From contig NZ_VCQN01000001.1 of the NCBI RefSeq assembly GCF_005938125.1, positions 806,001 through 870,000 of the forward strand: a DNA stretch of 64,000 nucleotides. The letters are read 5' to 3'. This DNA is from Bacillus sp. BHET2. GTDB lineage: Bacteria; Bacillota; Bacilli; Bacillales; Bacillaceae_B. Below, piece after piece: positions 1-5,994 of this stretch; the stretch's first letter is position 1; each line of letters starts with the position of its first letter. A program made the position numbers and the translations under genes. Under the pieces are notes generated by a model. That model was not told the origin of the DNA. It did no database searches and was given only the letters and a program-made list of their open reading frames with translations.

Positions 1-63
1 GGCTCTGATTACATTATTGGAAGAATCCACCGATTAAATCTCCCTACCATTTTTACTTCAAGC

Positions 64-290
64 AACAAAAAGGGGCTGGGACAAAAGGGTTTTAGCCAAA
101 TAAAATATCCTAGCGTTCATTCGAAATTCATTCCTGAAAATCGAAAATGTTCGGATTTTTCTGACCAAGGAAAGCGAAGTTTTGCACGGAAATCAACAGC
201 GGTGTCACAAGAGATCCTATCATGGTCTTTTATTCTGATTGTTCGTCTTTAGATTATATTGATATTGTTATGTCACAGCCTCTTTTTGTT
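64..290. repeat. 227-bp element with 20-bp inverted ends
   Basis: The arms at 64-83 and 271-290 are inverted copies (AACAAAAAGGGGCTGGGACA against the complement of the right arm, 18 of 20 matching). The GGGCTGGGACA / TGTCACAGCC type of pair is common between genes of Bacillales. The interior contains a stretch near 195-211 (CGGAAATCAACAGCGG) like the ends of the repeat at 5681-5808. No open frame with a start crosses it. It is probably a non-coding mobile or repeated element; bases 1-63 show nothing recognisable. Confidence 0.5.
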
Positions 291-407
291 CATTTCTGTT
301 TTTATGAAATTGGGTGCCTTTTTGAATAATCGATTCTCTTCATCATACTTAAGCAGAAAATGGAAATAATAAATCGAAGGATGATTAACGAAGGTAGGGT
401 GAGTCTC

Positions 408-548
408 TTGAAGAGAAAATCAGTAAAAAAAGTGTCTACAATAATATATATGTGTGGTTCATTCATGACATTAGCTGCATTCTTAGTCTCTTATTTCCAG
501 ACAAAAACCATCATTAAAACCATTAAGAAATATAGTCCTTATCATTAG
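408..548 (+). CDS. small single-span membrane protein, unknown
   Basis: Unrecognised 46-residue protein. I chose the TTG at 408, behind a purine-rich site (GGTAGGGTGAG), over the ATG at 360, which lacks a good ribosome binding site. Residues 2-9 are basic (KRKSVKK), residues about 10-28 form one hydrophobic segment, and the tail is basic (KTIIKTIKK). This gives a short membrane anchor with positive charges on both sides. It is followed 68 bases later by the PfpI gene; co-transcription is possible. It could also be a chance frame. Confidence 0.4.
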   Translation: MKRKSVKKVSTIIYMCGSFMTLAAFLVSYFQTKTIIKTIKKYSPYH

Positions 549-616
549 GTTATTGGTTGCAATATTGTCCTATAACTTAGACAATGAGATGGAAGACAAG
601 TAAGGAGGGAATACCA

Positions 617-1138
617 TTGAAGTTAACCGGGAAAAAAGTCATTCAATTAGTAAGTGCAGATTTCGAAGACCTTGAATTGTGGTATCCAGTCTTGCGCTTG
701 CGAGAAGAAGGAGCGGCAGTACATATTGTTGGCGAAGAGGCAAATCAAGAATATATTGGTAAATATGGCGTTCCAATTGTTTCAGAATACGCATTTAATG
801 AAATTGATCCAGAAGACTATGATGCAATACTTGTCCCTGGAGGGTGGTCACCGGACAAGCTCCGTCGCTACGGAGAGGTCATCTCAATGGTTCAATCAAT
901 GAATACTAAGAAGAAGCCAATCGGGCAAATCTGCCATGCGGGATGGGTGCTGATTTCAGCCAACATTCTTAAAGGTGTAAAAGTGACCAGCACACCGGGT
1001 ATTAAAGATGATATGGAAAACGCAGGAGCAACGTGGGTGAATGAACCGGTCGTCACTGATGGCCACATCGTCTCCAGTCGAAGACCTCCTGATCTACCTG
1101 ATTATATGAGGGAATTCATTGACGTATTGGCGAAATAA
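617..1138 (+). CDS. DJ-1/PfpI family protein (general stress protein 18 type)
   Basis: 173-residue cytosolic protein of the DJ-1/PfpI superfamily, whose members act as deglycases, chaperones or cysteine hydrolases in stress protection. The nucleophile elbow is QICHAGW with C106 and H107, and a conserved acidic residue is present near E17 (SADFEDLE). Length matches the small PfpI subfamily (B. subtilis YfkM/YraA type). The start is the TTG at 617, because AAGGAGGG lies 8 bases upstream; the upstream ATG at 584 has no ribosome binding site. It ends in a strong terminator shared with the convergent holin gene. The exact substrate cannot be told from sequence. Confidence 0.85.
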   Translation: MKLTGKKVIQLVSADFEDLELWYPVLRLREEGAAVHIVGEEANQEYIGKYGVPIVSEYAFNEIDPEDYDAILVPGGWSPDKLRRYGEVISMVQSMNTKKKPIGQICHAGWVLISANILKGVKVTSTPGIKDDMENAGATWVNEPVVTDGHIVSSRRPPDLPDYMREFIDVLAK

Positions 1139-1151
1139 ATACCAATTGTAA

Positions 1152-1193
1152 AAGGAAGGGTTCACGTCAAGCTGACTAGAACCCTTCCTTTTT
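1152..1193. terminator. bidirectional intrinsic terminator
   Basis: AAGGAAGGGTTC (1152-1163) pairs with GAACCCTTCCTT (1179-1190), followed by T residues on the plus strand and preceded by A residues that serve the minus strand. It separates the convergent PfpI and holin genes. Confidence 0.8.
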
Positions 1194-1195
1194 GT

Positions 1196-1492
1196 TTATA
1201 TCTTCTTTTCTCGTTTATTCCGATCACGTACTCTGTTAAAGAAAGTTTGTTTAACGGATTGATGAGTCGTGATGGCTGCCCCCGTGGCGATAAATCCATT
1301 TGCGATGCCGTTTAAATCAAAGCCTAATGTCCAACCACTGACTACCACACCAACACCCAATAAGATCCAGATGATCACCCAATCAGGTACGTGTGGAGTC
1401 CTTTTGAATGCATACCCTAATACCAACAGAATGGGAACGAGAAGGGTTACTTGTGGGTCAATGGCAATACCGTTTAATACGTTCTCAATCAT
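1196..1492 (-). CDS. phage holin-like membrane protein
   Basis: 98-residue protein with three hydrophobic segments (about residues 14-31, 36-57, 60-76) and a short very basic tail (RVRDRNKREKKI), the layout of small holins. The core VPDWVIIWILL resembles the superfamily V (Hol44-type) holins often found singly in Bacillus chromosomes. Holins make membrane pores that let endolysins reach the wall. No endolysin, phage gene or attachment site lies nearby, so it is either a solitary prophage remnant or a domesticated gene. The ribosome binding site AGGAGTGA precedes the ATG. Confidence 0.65.
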   Translation of the reverse strand: MIENVLNGIAIDPQVTLLVPILLVLGYAFKRTPHVPDWVIIWILLGVGVVVSGWTLGFDLNGIANGFIATGAAITTHQSVKQTFFNRVRDRNKREKKI

Positions 1493-1696
1493 TTTAGTTC
1501 ACTCCTATTATGGAAAAATGACTTCTATAAAGTTTATTGGACAACAACGAGTTTCATGACAACCTATATAAGAAGATTTCAGAGGAGGAGTTTGAAACTA
1601 TTTATAAAATGTGCGGAATTGTGACCTTTAAAGTGACATGGGAAATGTTCAGTGATATTATATTGATTGACCTATAATGAAAAGGAGCTGTTAGAA

Positions 1697-2134
1697 ATGG
1701 CAAAAAAAGGATACATACAATTTCAAACAGGTGAAAAAATCGAGTTTGATTTATTTCCAAATGAGGCACCTGGAACTGTAGCAAATTTTGAAAAACTAGC
1801 AAATGAAGGATTCTACAACGGCTTAAGCTTCCACCGTGTTATCCCAGGTTTCGTAAGTCAAGGCGGTTGTCCAAATGGAAATGGTATGGGGGGTCCTGGT
1901 TACACAATCAAATGTGAAACAGAAGGAAATCCACATAAACATGAAGAAGGTTCTTTATCCATGGCACATGCAGGTAAAGATACAGGCGGAAGCCAGTTCT
2001 TCATCGTACACGCGCCACAGCCACACTTAGACGGTGTCCATACCGTTTTCGGAAAAGTCACTTCAGGAATAGACATCGCTAAATCAATGAAAAACGGCGA
2101 CGTAATGGAGAAAATGGAAGTATTTGATGCATAA
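1697..2134 (+). CDS. ppiB: peptidyl-prolyl cis-trans isomerase, cyclophilin type
   Basis: 145-residue cytosolic cyclophilin that catalyses cis-trans isomerisation of X-Pro bonds during protein folding. The family core is visible: FHRVIPGF (45-52, catalytic R47), [22 protein letters not shown] (85-103) and LDGVHTVFG (111-119), where the usual cyclosporin-contact Trp is His, as in many bacterial members. The start at 1697 follows AAAGGAG; the upstream in-frame ATG would add ten unlike residues. Length agrees with B. subtilis PpiB. It stands alone; the next feature downstream is an RNA gene. Confidence 0.95.
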   Translation: MAKKGYIQFQTGEKIEFDLFPNEAPGTVANFEKLANEGFYNGLSFHRVIPGFVSQGGCPNGNGMGGPGYTIKCETEGNPHKHEEGSLSMAHAGKDTGGSQFFIVHAPQPHLDGVHTVFGKVTSGIDIAKSMKNGDVMEKMEVFDA

Positions 2135-2206
2135 TTGCTAGAGGGACGGACCATCGTTCTTTCTCACCTATTTGAATGCATTATTTCTAATGATTTGAAT
2201 CAATAG

Positions 2207-2235
2207 TTGAAAAGATTCAAATGATGGTGTATTAT
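2207..2235 (+). promoter_or_regulatory. sigma-A promoter for the 6S-like RNA
   Basis: TTGAAA (2207-2212) and TATTAT (2230-2235) are separated by 17 bases, an almost ideal sigma-A promoter. Predicted transcription start is near 2242, at the 5' end of the structured RNA. Confidence 0.75.
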
Positions 2236-2241
2236 ACTAAT

Positions 2242-2472
2242 ACAGGCTGCGTTGTACGTAATCATAACGAAGTTTTAACCTTTAAACTGTAATAGGGAGT
2301 TTTACATTGAAGTTGGAATGTCAAGCCTCCACGAATTGAGGACGACAGGAAACCTTCTGCAAACACCCACTTTGAGGAGTGGTGGTTTAAAACTTTCTTA
2401 TATCAAATTACGGCAAATGTGGCTCCTAACATTAGTATCTCAAGTCAGTTCCCAATCGGGGGCTGGCTTTTT
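2242..2472 (+). ncRNA. bsrB: probable 6S RNA (6S-2/BsrB type)
   Basis: A free-standing transcription unit of about 230 nt, the size of 6S RNA, bounded by its own sigma-A promoter and a 10-bp GC-rich hairpin plus T5 (2444-2472). AAGTTTTAACC near 2270-2280 pairs with GGTTTAAAACT near 2385-2395, closing a long rod with an internal bubble. The complement of 2269-2284 includes AAAGGTTAAAACTT, which I recall as the start of the product RNA (pRNA) copied from B. subtilis 6S-2. 6S RNA mimics an open promoter and sequesters sigma-A RNA polymerase in stationary phase. Inner hairpins include CCTC-GAGG (about 2326-2340) and CACCCACT/AGTGGTG (about 2366-2387). Identification rests on size, structure and a remembered motif. 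Confidence 0.65.
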
Positions 2473-2540
2473 CATTTTGGAATTCTCGATGATGATTGTA
2501 ATTGATGGGGAAATGCAGCTCTAGTGTACTTAGATCAAAA

Positions 2541-2574
2541 AAGGCGGGATTCCAAAATTAGAATCCCGCCTTTT
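2541..2574. terminator. bidirectional GC-rich terminator
   Basis: GGCGGGATTC (2543-2552) and GAATCCCGCC (2561-2570) form a perfect 10-bp stem with T4 downstream and six A residues upstream. It can back up the 6S terminator on the plus strand and stop mtnX readthrough on the minus strand. Confidence 0.75.
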
Positions 2575-2588
2575 AATTATATATCGAG

Positions 2589-2646
2589 GCCCCTCCCGTC
2601 CGTACATGGTTAAGTGTCCCGCAACAAGCGAATGTTCGGGAGGGGC
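2589..2646. repeat. inverted repeat with 38-nt loop
   Basis: GCCCCTCCCG (2589-2598) and CGGGAGGGGC (2637-2646) are perfect inverted copies around 38 bases. It lies just downstream of the minus-strand mtnX-like gene. The loop is too long for an ordinary terminator; it may be a structured 3' end or a repeated element. Confidence 0.45.
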
Positions 2647-2687
2647 AAGTTAACTTTACCACGACCGAAGACAATTAGCAAAGTGAC

Positions 2688-3338
2688 TTATCTTAGTACT
2701 CCTTGCTTTGTTAAATACTGATCAATGTCTAGAAAGTCTTTCACTTCAATAAATGGTGTCTTGGTTTCCTTAAGAATTTCCGGTAAAGCTTTCATGGCAA
2801 AGGTGACATCTGCTACTTTTGCAGGGTGGCTATCAGGCTCGCTGTCACCTGCAAAGTAAATGGTGTCATACTCTTCCTTTAACATTGTAATTACCTTCGA
2901 CTTGTCGATCCCATATCTCTCAGAGTAATGAGGATGTTCAGGATCAATCTTCATATGTACATTTTTTTCTTTATAAAATCCTTCATTTGAGTAGACCTTT
3001 ACATTGGTTATTCCATGCTGTTTAAGGAGGTGATGGATGTAATAGTCCGTCCCTGCACTTAAAATATAGAAGACTCCTCCTTGTGCCTGGACTTTACGAA
3101 TGAACGTAGAGATGTGTCCATCTAACTCGATGGAATGAATGTCTTGAATAATTTGACTTTCGTTTTGGTGAATGGATGTGAATACTTGGGATAAAAACTC
3201 AATATCTTTCAAACCGCCAGACTTCCATTGTGTGTAGAGTTCTTTTCCTTCTGCAAAGTATTTCTCCAAAACGAGATGATAGAAATCCTTCTTAGAGATG
3301 GTTCCATCAAAGTCCGATACAAATGCCCATTTATTCAT
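2688..3338 (-). CDS. MtnX-like HAD phosphatase
   Basis: 216-residue haloacid dehalogenase-family phosphatase. Motif I is DFDGT at residues 9-13 (nucleophile D9, acid/base D11), motif II ILSAGTD follows at about residue 92, and motif III/IV is YFAGDSEPDSHPA near residue 165. This matches the MtnX/PSP-like group; true MtnX dephosphorylates 2-hydroxy-3-keto-5-methylthiopentenyl-1-phosphate in methionine salvage. Here no other mtn gene is adjacent, so the substrate is uncertain. The start ATG follows AAGGAGG. The gene is monocistronic, with possible terminators at 2541-2646. Confidence 0.75.
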   Translation of the reverse strand: MNKWAFVSDFDGTISKKDFYHLVLEKYFAEGKELYTQWKSGGLKDIEFLSQVFTSIHQNESQIIQDIHSIELDGHISTFIRKVQAQGGVFYILSAGTDYYIHHLLKQHGITNVKVYSNEGFYKEKNVHMKIDPEHPHYSERYGIDKSKVITMLKEEYDTIYFAGDSEPDSHPAKVADVTFAMKALPEILKETKTPFIEVKDFLDIDQYLTKQGVLR

Positions 3339-3448
3339 ATCAAAGCCTCCTTACAAATAGTTTAATCGATTGTAACATGAAAATAGAGGAGGAAGAAAAA
3401 GAACTACCGAGAGTACCATAATTATATTATGTAAACAAATAGTCGTTT

Positions 3449-3481
3449 AAAAAAGTCACCTCGCTCTTACAGCAGGGTGAC
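3449..3481 (-). terminator. intrinsic terminator of the DUF948-like gene
   Basis: On the minus strand GTCACC (3481-3476) pairs with GGTGAC (3460-3455), followed by TTTTTT. Confidence 0.65.
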
Positions 3482-3487
3482 CACACA

Positions 3488-3784
3488 TTATTTCTTCATG
3501 TTTTTTACAAATTCTTTCATAATTTCTGGTGTTCGTTTAGCTTCTTGAACCATATGATTGATGGCCGTTTTCTTATACTCAATATCTCCCTGAATCTCAC
3601 CTTGGGTTTCCTGGAGCTGAGTGGCTTCAGAAGAGATTTTATCCATACTGGATTGAATGCTTGCCACAGTATGATTCATTTCATTTACAATAGGTCTTGT
3701 TGTCTTGACCGTTTTCATTAGCGAAACAGCTAACATACCGATGGCAATCACAATTAATCCAATACTTACATATAGAATCCACAT
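3488..3784 (-). CDS. DUF948-like membrane protein with coiled coil
   Basis: 98-residue protein with one N-terminal membrane span (about residues 3-23) followed by a helical, coiled-coil-like region (residues about 25-75, rich in E, Q, S, K) and a basic C-terminus. This is the layout of the DUF948/YoxC-type general stress proteins. I placed the start at the ATG at 3784, because GAGGTG sits 9 bases upstream; the GTG at 3796 overlaps that ribosome binding site. No enzymatic motif is visible. Function unknown. Confidence 0.65.
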   Translation of the reverse strand: MWILYVSIGLIVIAIGMLAVSLMKTVKTTRPIVNEMNHTVASIQSSMDKISSEATQLQETQGEIQGDIEYKKTAINHMVQEAKRTPEIMKEFVKNMKK

Positions 3785-3943
3785 TTTTAGGTTCACCTCA
3801 AATTATGTTGTTTATAGTTATATTCCCTAAAAATGTTGAAAATAACGGATGAAATTATTTTATTTCCTGGTTTACTATTACTCTCATTGCTTGTAATCTA
3901 AACTATAAGTTCGATAAATAGAATCGGAGAGGGAGAGACGCAG

Positions 3944-4732
3944 ATGATTAAAGCCATAATGTTTGATCTAGATGATACTTTATTGTGGGACTCTAAAAGT
4001 ATTGAAGAAGCCTTTAAGGCGACTTGCCTTCATGCACGAACGAAAGTGGAAGTCGATCCCGATACGCTGGAGCTACGTGTCAGAGAAGCCGCAAAGAAGC
4101 TTTATGCAAGTTATGATACATATGAATTTACACAGAATATTGGAATCAACCCGTTCGAAGGACTTTGGGGTGATTTCCTGGATACACATGATGATCGATT
4201 CCAGAAAATGAAGGAAATCGTTCCTTCATACCGTAGAAAAGCCTGGATCAAAGGTTTAGAGACCATGGGCATTTCCGATGCAGAACTGGGGGAAGAATTG
4301 TCCGAAAGGTTTCGCACAGAAAGAAAGCAACGGCCATATGTATATGAGGATACGTTTCAAGTATTAGATGAGGTTAAGGAGAAGTTCCAACTAATATTAT
4401 TAACGAATGGCTCTCCCCATTTGCAGAATACGAAGCTTGATAAGACCCCTGAACTGCTCCCTTACTTTAATGAGATTATTATTTCAGGGGATATAGGTAA
4501 AGGGAAGCCAGATAGTGCGATGTTCCAGCACGCTTTAAGAAGGTTGCAGCTTCAAAAAGACGAAGTCATCATGGTGGGGGACAATTTACAAACAGACATT
4601 CTCGGGGCATCACGACTTGGCATTAAAACCGTTTGGATTAATCGTCGTCAGCAAAGACCTCAAGAAGTCATCCCTGATTACGAAGTGAAAGAGCTGCAAG
4701 AAGTGCTCGAGATTGTCACTAACATCAATTAA
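3944..4732 (+). CDS. HAD superfamily hydrolase (YsaA/YfnB-like)
   Basis: 262-residue cytosolic HAD subfamily IA hydrolase. Motif I is MFDLDDT (D8 nucleophile, D10), the helical cap spans about residues 17-125, motif II is LLTNGS, motif III the Lys in GKGKPD, and motif IV GDNLQTDILGA. The family dephosphorylates small phosphate esters; the substrate cannot be predicted. It is preceded by GGAGAGGGAGAG, a good ribosome binding site. It is followed by a truncated copy of the repeat element seen at 5389-5556. Confidence 0.85.
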   Translation: MIKAIMFDLDDTLLWDSKSIEEAFKATCLHARTKVEVDPDTLELRVREAAKKLYASYDTYEFTQNIGINPFEGLWGDFLDTHDDRFQKMKEIVPSYRRKAWIKGLETMGISDAELGEELSERFRTERKQRPYVYEDTFQVLDEVKEKFQLILLTNGSPHLQNTKLDKTPELLPYFNEIIISGDIGKGKPDSAMFQHALRRLQLQKDEVIMVGDNLQTDILGASRLGIKTVWINRRQQRPQEVIPDYEVKELQEVLEIVTNIN

Positions 4733-4741
4733 AGACAAAAG

Positions 4742-4816
4742 AGCCTTGGTCGTTAGTCCGACGGAATGCATAGCCATTCCCCTCACCATCTATCGACACT
4801 CATTGACAGAGACTAG
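4742..4816. repeat. solo arm of the 5389-5556 repeat element
   Basis: CCCCTCACCATCTATCG and the following CACTCATTGACAGAGAC match the complement of the left arm of the element at 5389-5556 with a few changes. Only one arm is present, so this is a truncated or rearranged copy lying between two genes. Confidence 0.55.
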
Positions 4817-4867
4817 GCACCTCATATGATAGAAAACAAAAATTTTCGAAAAAAGAGGGGGATTCGA

Positions 4868-5311
4868 ATGGCAAAAGGAATGCATCAAATTGATGTGGAT
4901 GCATCACGAGCAAATGTATGGGAGTTTATTCGTGATATGAATGCTTGGGCACCCCTCGTTCCTGGATATAAGGGGCACACCATTTTGTCGGATGTTCATT
5001 CCACGTGGACATTCACCATTCATTATGGTGTGATGAGGAAAAAGCTTCATGTAAACGTTTTGATAACGGAATGGAAGGAACCCACCAAAGTGAAGTTTAC
5101 CTTAAATGGGATAAATCAACATTTCACTGGAGAGGGATTTTTCAACTCTCAAGAAGTAAATGATCGCACAAGTAGAATGACGGGAAGTTTAGAAATTGAA
5201 GCCACCAGTTCAATTGGAAAGCTGCTTCAATCTACATTTGATAAAATGGTCATTGACCTCACGAAAGAACTGACCGAAGCCGTTGGAAGAGCCATTGAGA
5301 AGAAGTCATAA
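4868..5311 (+). CDS. SRPBCC/CoxG-like lipid-binding fold protein
   Basis: 147-residue protein of the START/SRPBCC fold. Typical features are the N-terminal strand-helix DVDASRANVWEFIRDMNAW, the PGYKG loop, a run of antiparallel strands and a long C-terminal helix (SIGKLLQSTFDKMVIDLTKEL). Relatives include CoxG-type carbon monoxide dehydrogenase maturation proteins and polyketide cyclases. No cox genes are near, so the role is open; binding of a hydrophobic ligand is the family expectation. The start ATG at 4868 follows AGAGGGGG; the earlier ATG at 4826 is unsupported. Confidence 0.75.
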   Translation: MAKGMHQIDVDASRANVWEFIRDMNAWAPLVPGYKGHTILSDVHSTWTFTIHYGVMRKKLHVNVLITEWKEPTKVKFTLNGINQHFTGEGFFNSQEVNDRTSRMTGSLEIEATSSIGKLLQSTFDKMVIDLTKELTEAVGRAIEKKS

Positions 5312-5388
5312 GTCATTACATCATATCCTTTTGTAAAGGCTCTTTTCGCAAAGATTGTTGTTTTCTAAACATAGGAGTTGCTGCCAAG

Positions 5389-5556
5389 GCTCTGTCTATG
5401 AGTGAATGCGATAGATGGTGAGGGGAACGGCTTCGCTTTCCGGCGGACGAACGGCCAAGCCTCCTCAGCTGCGCTTCCGGGGTCTCGGCACGCCCGTTTT
5501 TCCGCAGGAGTCTACGCCGTTCCCCTCACCATCTACAAGAGATGTCTTGACAGAGC
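5389..5556. repeat. 168-bp intergenic element with inverted ends
   Basis: GCTCTGTC (5389-5396) mirrors GACAGAGC (5549-5556), and AGATGGTGAGGGGAACGGC (5413-5431) is a perfect 19-bp inverted copy of 5517-5535. The GC-rich middle contains GCTTTCCGGCGGACG, AAGCCTCCTCAGC and CCGCAGGAGTC blocks, the same order of blocks as in the element at 5681-5808. No protein is encoded. It belongs to a class of short GC-rich Bacillaceae intergenic repeats. Confidence 0.75.
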
Positions 5557-5680
5557 TTACTAGTGAAAAAGACGAATGAAATGGTATCTTACTACTCAAG
5601 CTACCATCAACTACTGCACACGTTGAAAAATGATGTTTTCTAGCCGTGTACGACAGTAGATTAATCCTCCATACCTAGAA

Positions 5681-5808
5681 AGTTGATTTACGCTGCAGGT
5701 GCTCGACTCCTGCGGGAATTGCGGGAAAGTTGAGACCCCACAGGGCAAAGCCCGAGGAGGCTCAACTCACGCCCCGCGGAAAGCGAGCACCTGCAGCGGA
5801 AATCAACT
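5681..5808. repeat. 128-bp GC-rich intergenic repeat
   Basis: The ends, 5681-5705 and 5784-5808, are inverted copies with one mismatch in 25. The middle has the CCTGCGGGAA, GAGACCCCACAGGG, CCCGAGGAGGCTC and CCCCGCGGAAAGCG blocks typical of the abundant short repeats of Bacillus-type genomes. A 65-codon frame running through it (5699-5896) has no ribosome binding site and is an artefact. Confidence 0.75.
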
Positions 5809-5994
5809 AGCACTCGCTACCTTCAATAGCAACAAAGTTTACGAAAAGAGCCTTTGTAAAAGACATTCAGCTTCAAAGACAGTCTGTGTGCTATAATGTA
5901 CTGTTTATAAGGAAGAGAATTACTAGATAAATAAGAACTACATACACTAAAAAAGCAGAAAGAACATTTGTTAAACGAAAAAAGGGGTCATACC

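Noticed and set aside
1..240. Open frame from the window edge without a start
   Set aside because: Passes through the inverted-repeat element and shows no recognisable protein; likely chance, though a tail of an upstream gene cannot be excluded.
2318..2524. 68-codon open frame
   Set aside because: Overlaps the promoter-driven structured RNA and its terminator; no ribosome binding site and no protein-like pattern.
5699..5896. 65-codon open frame
   Set aside because: Runs through the GC-rich inverted repeat; composition is that of the repeat, and there is no ribosome binding site.
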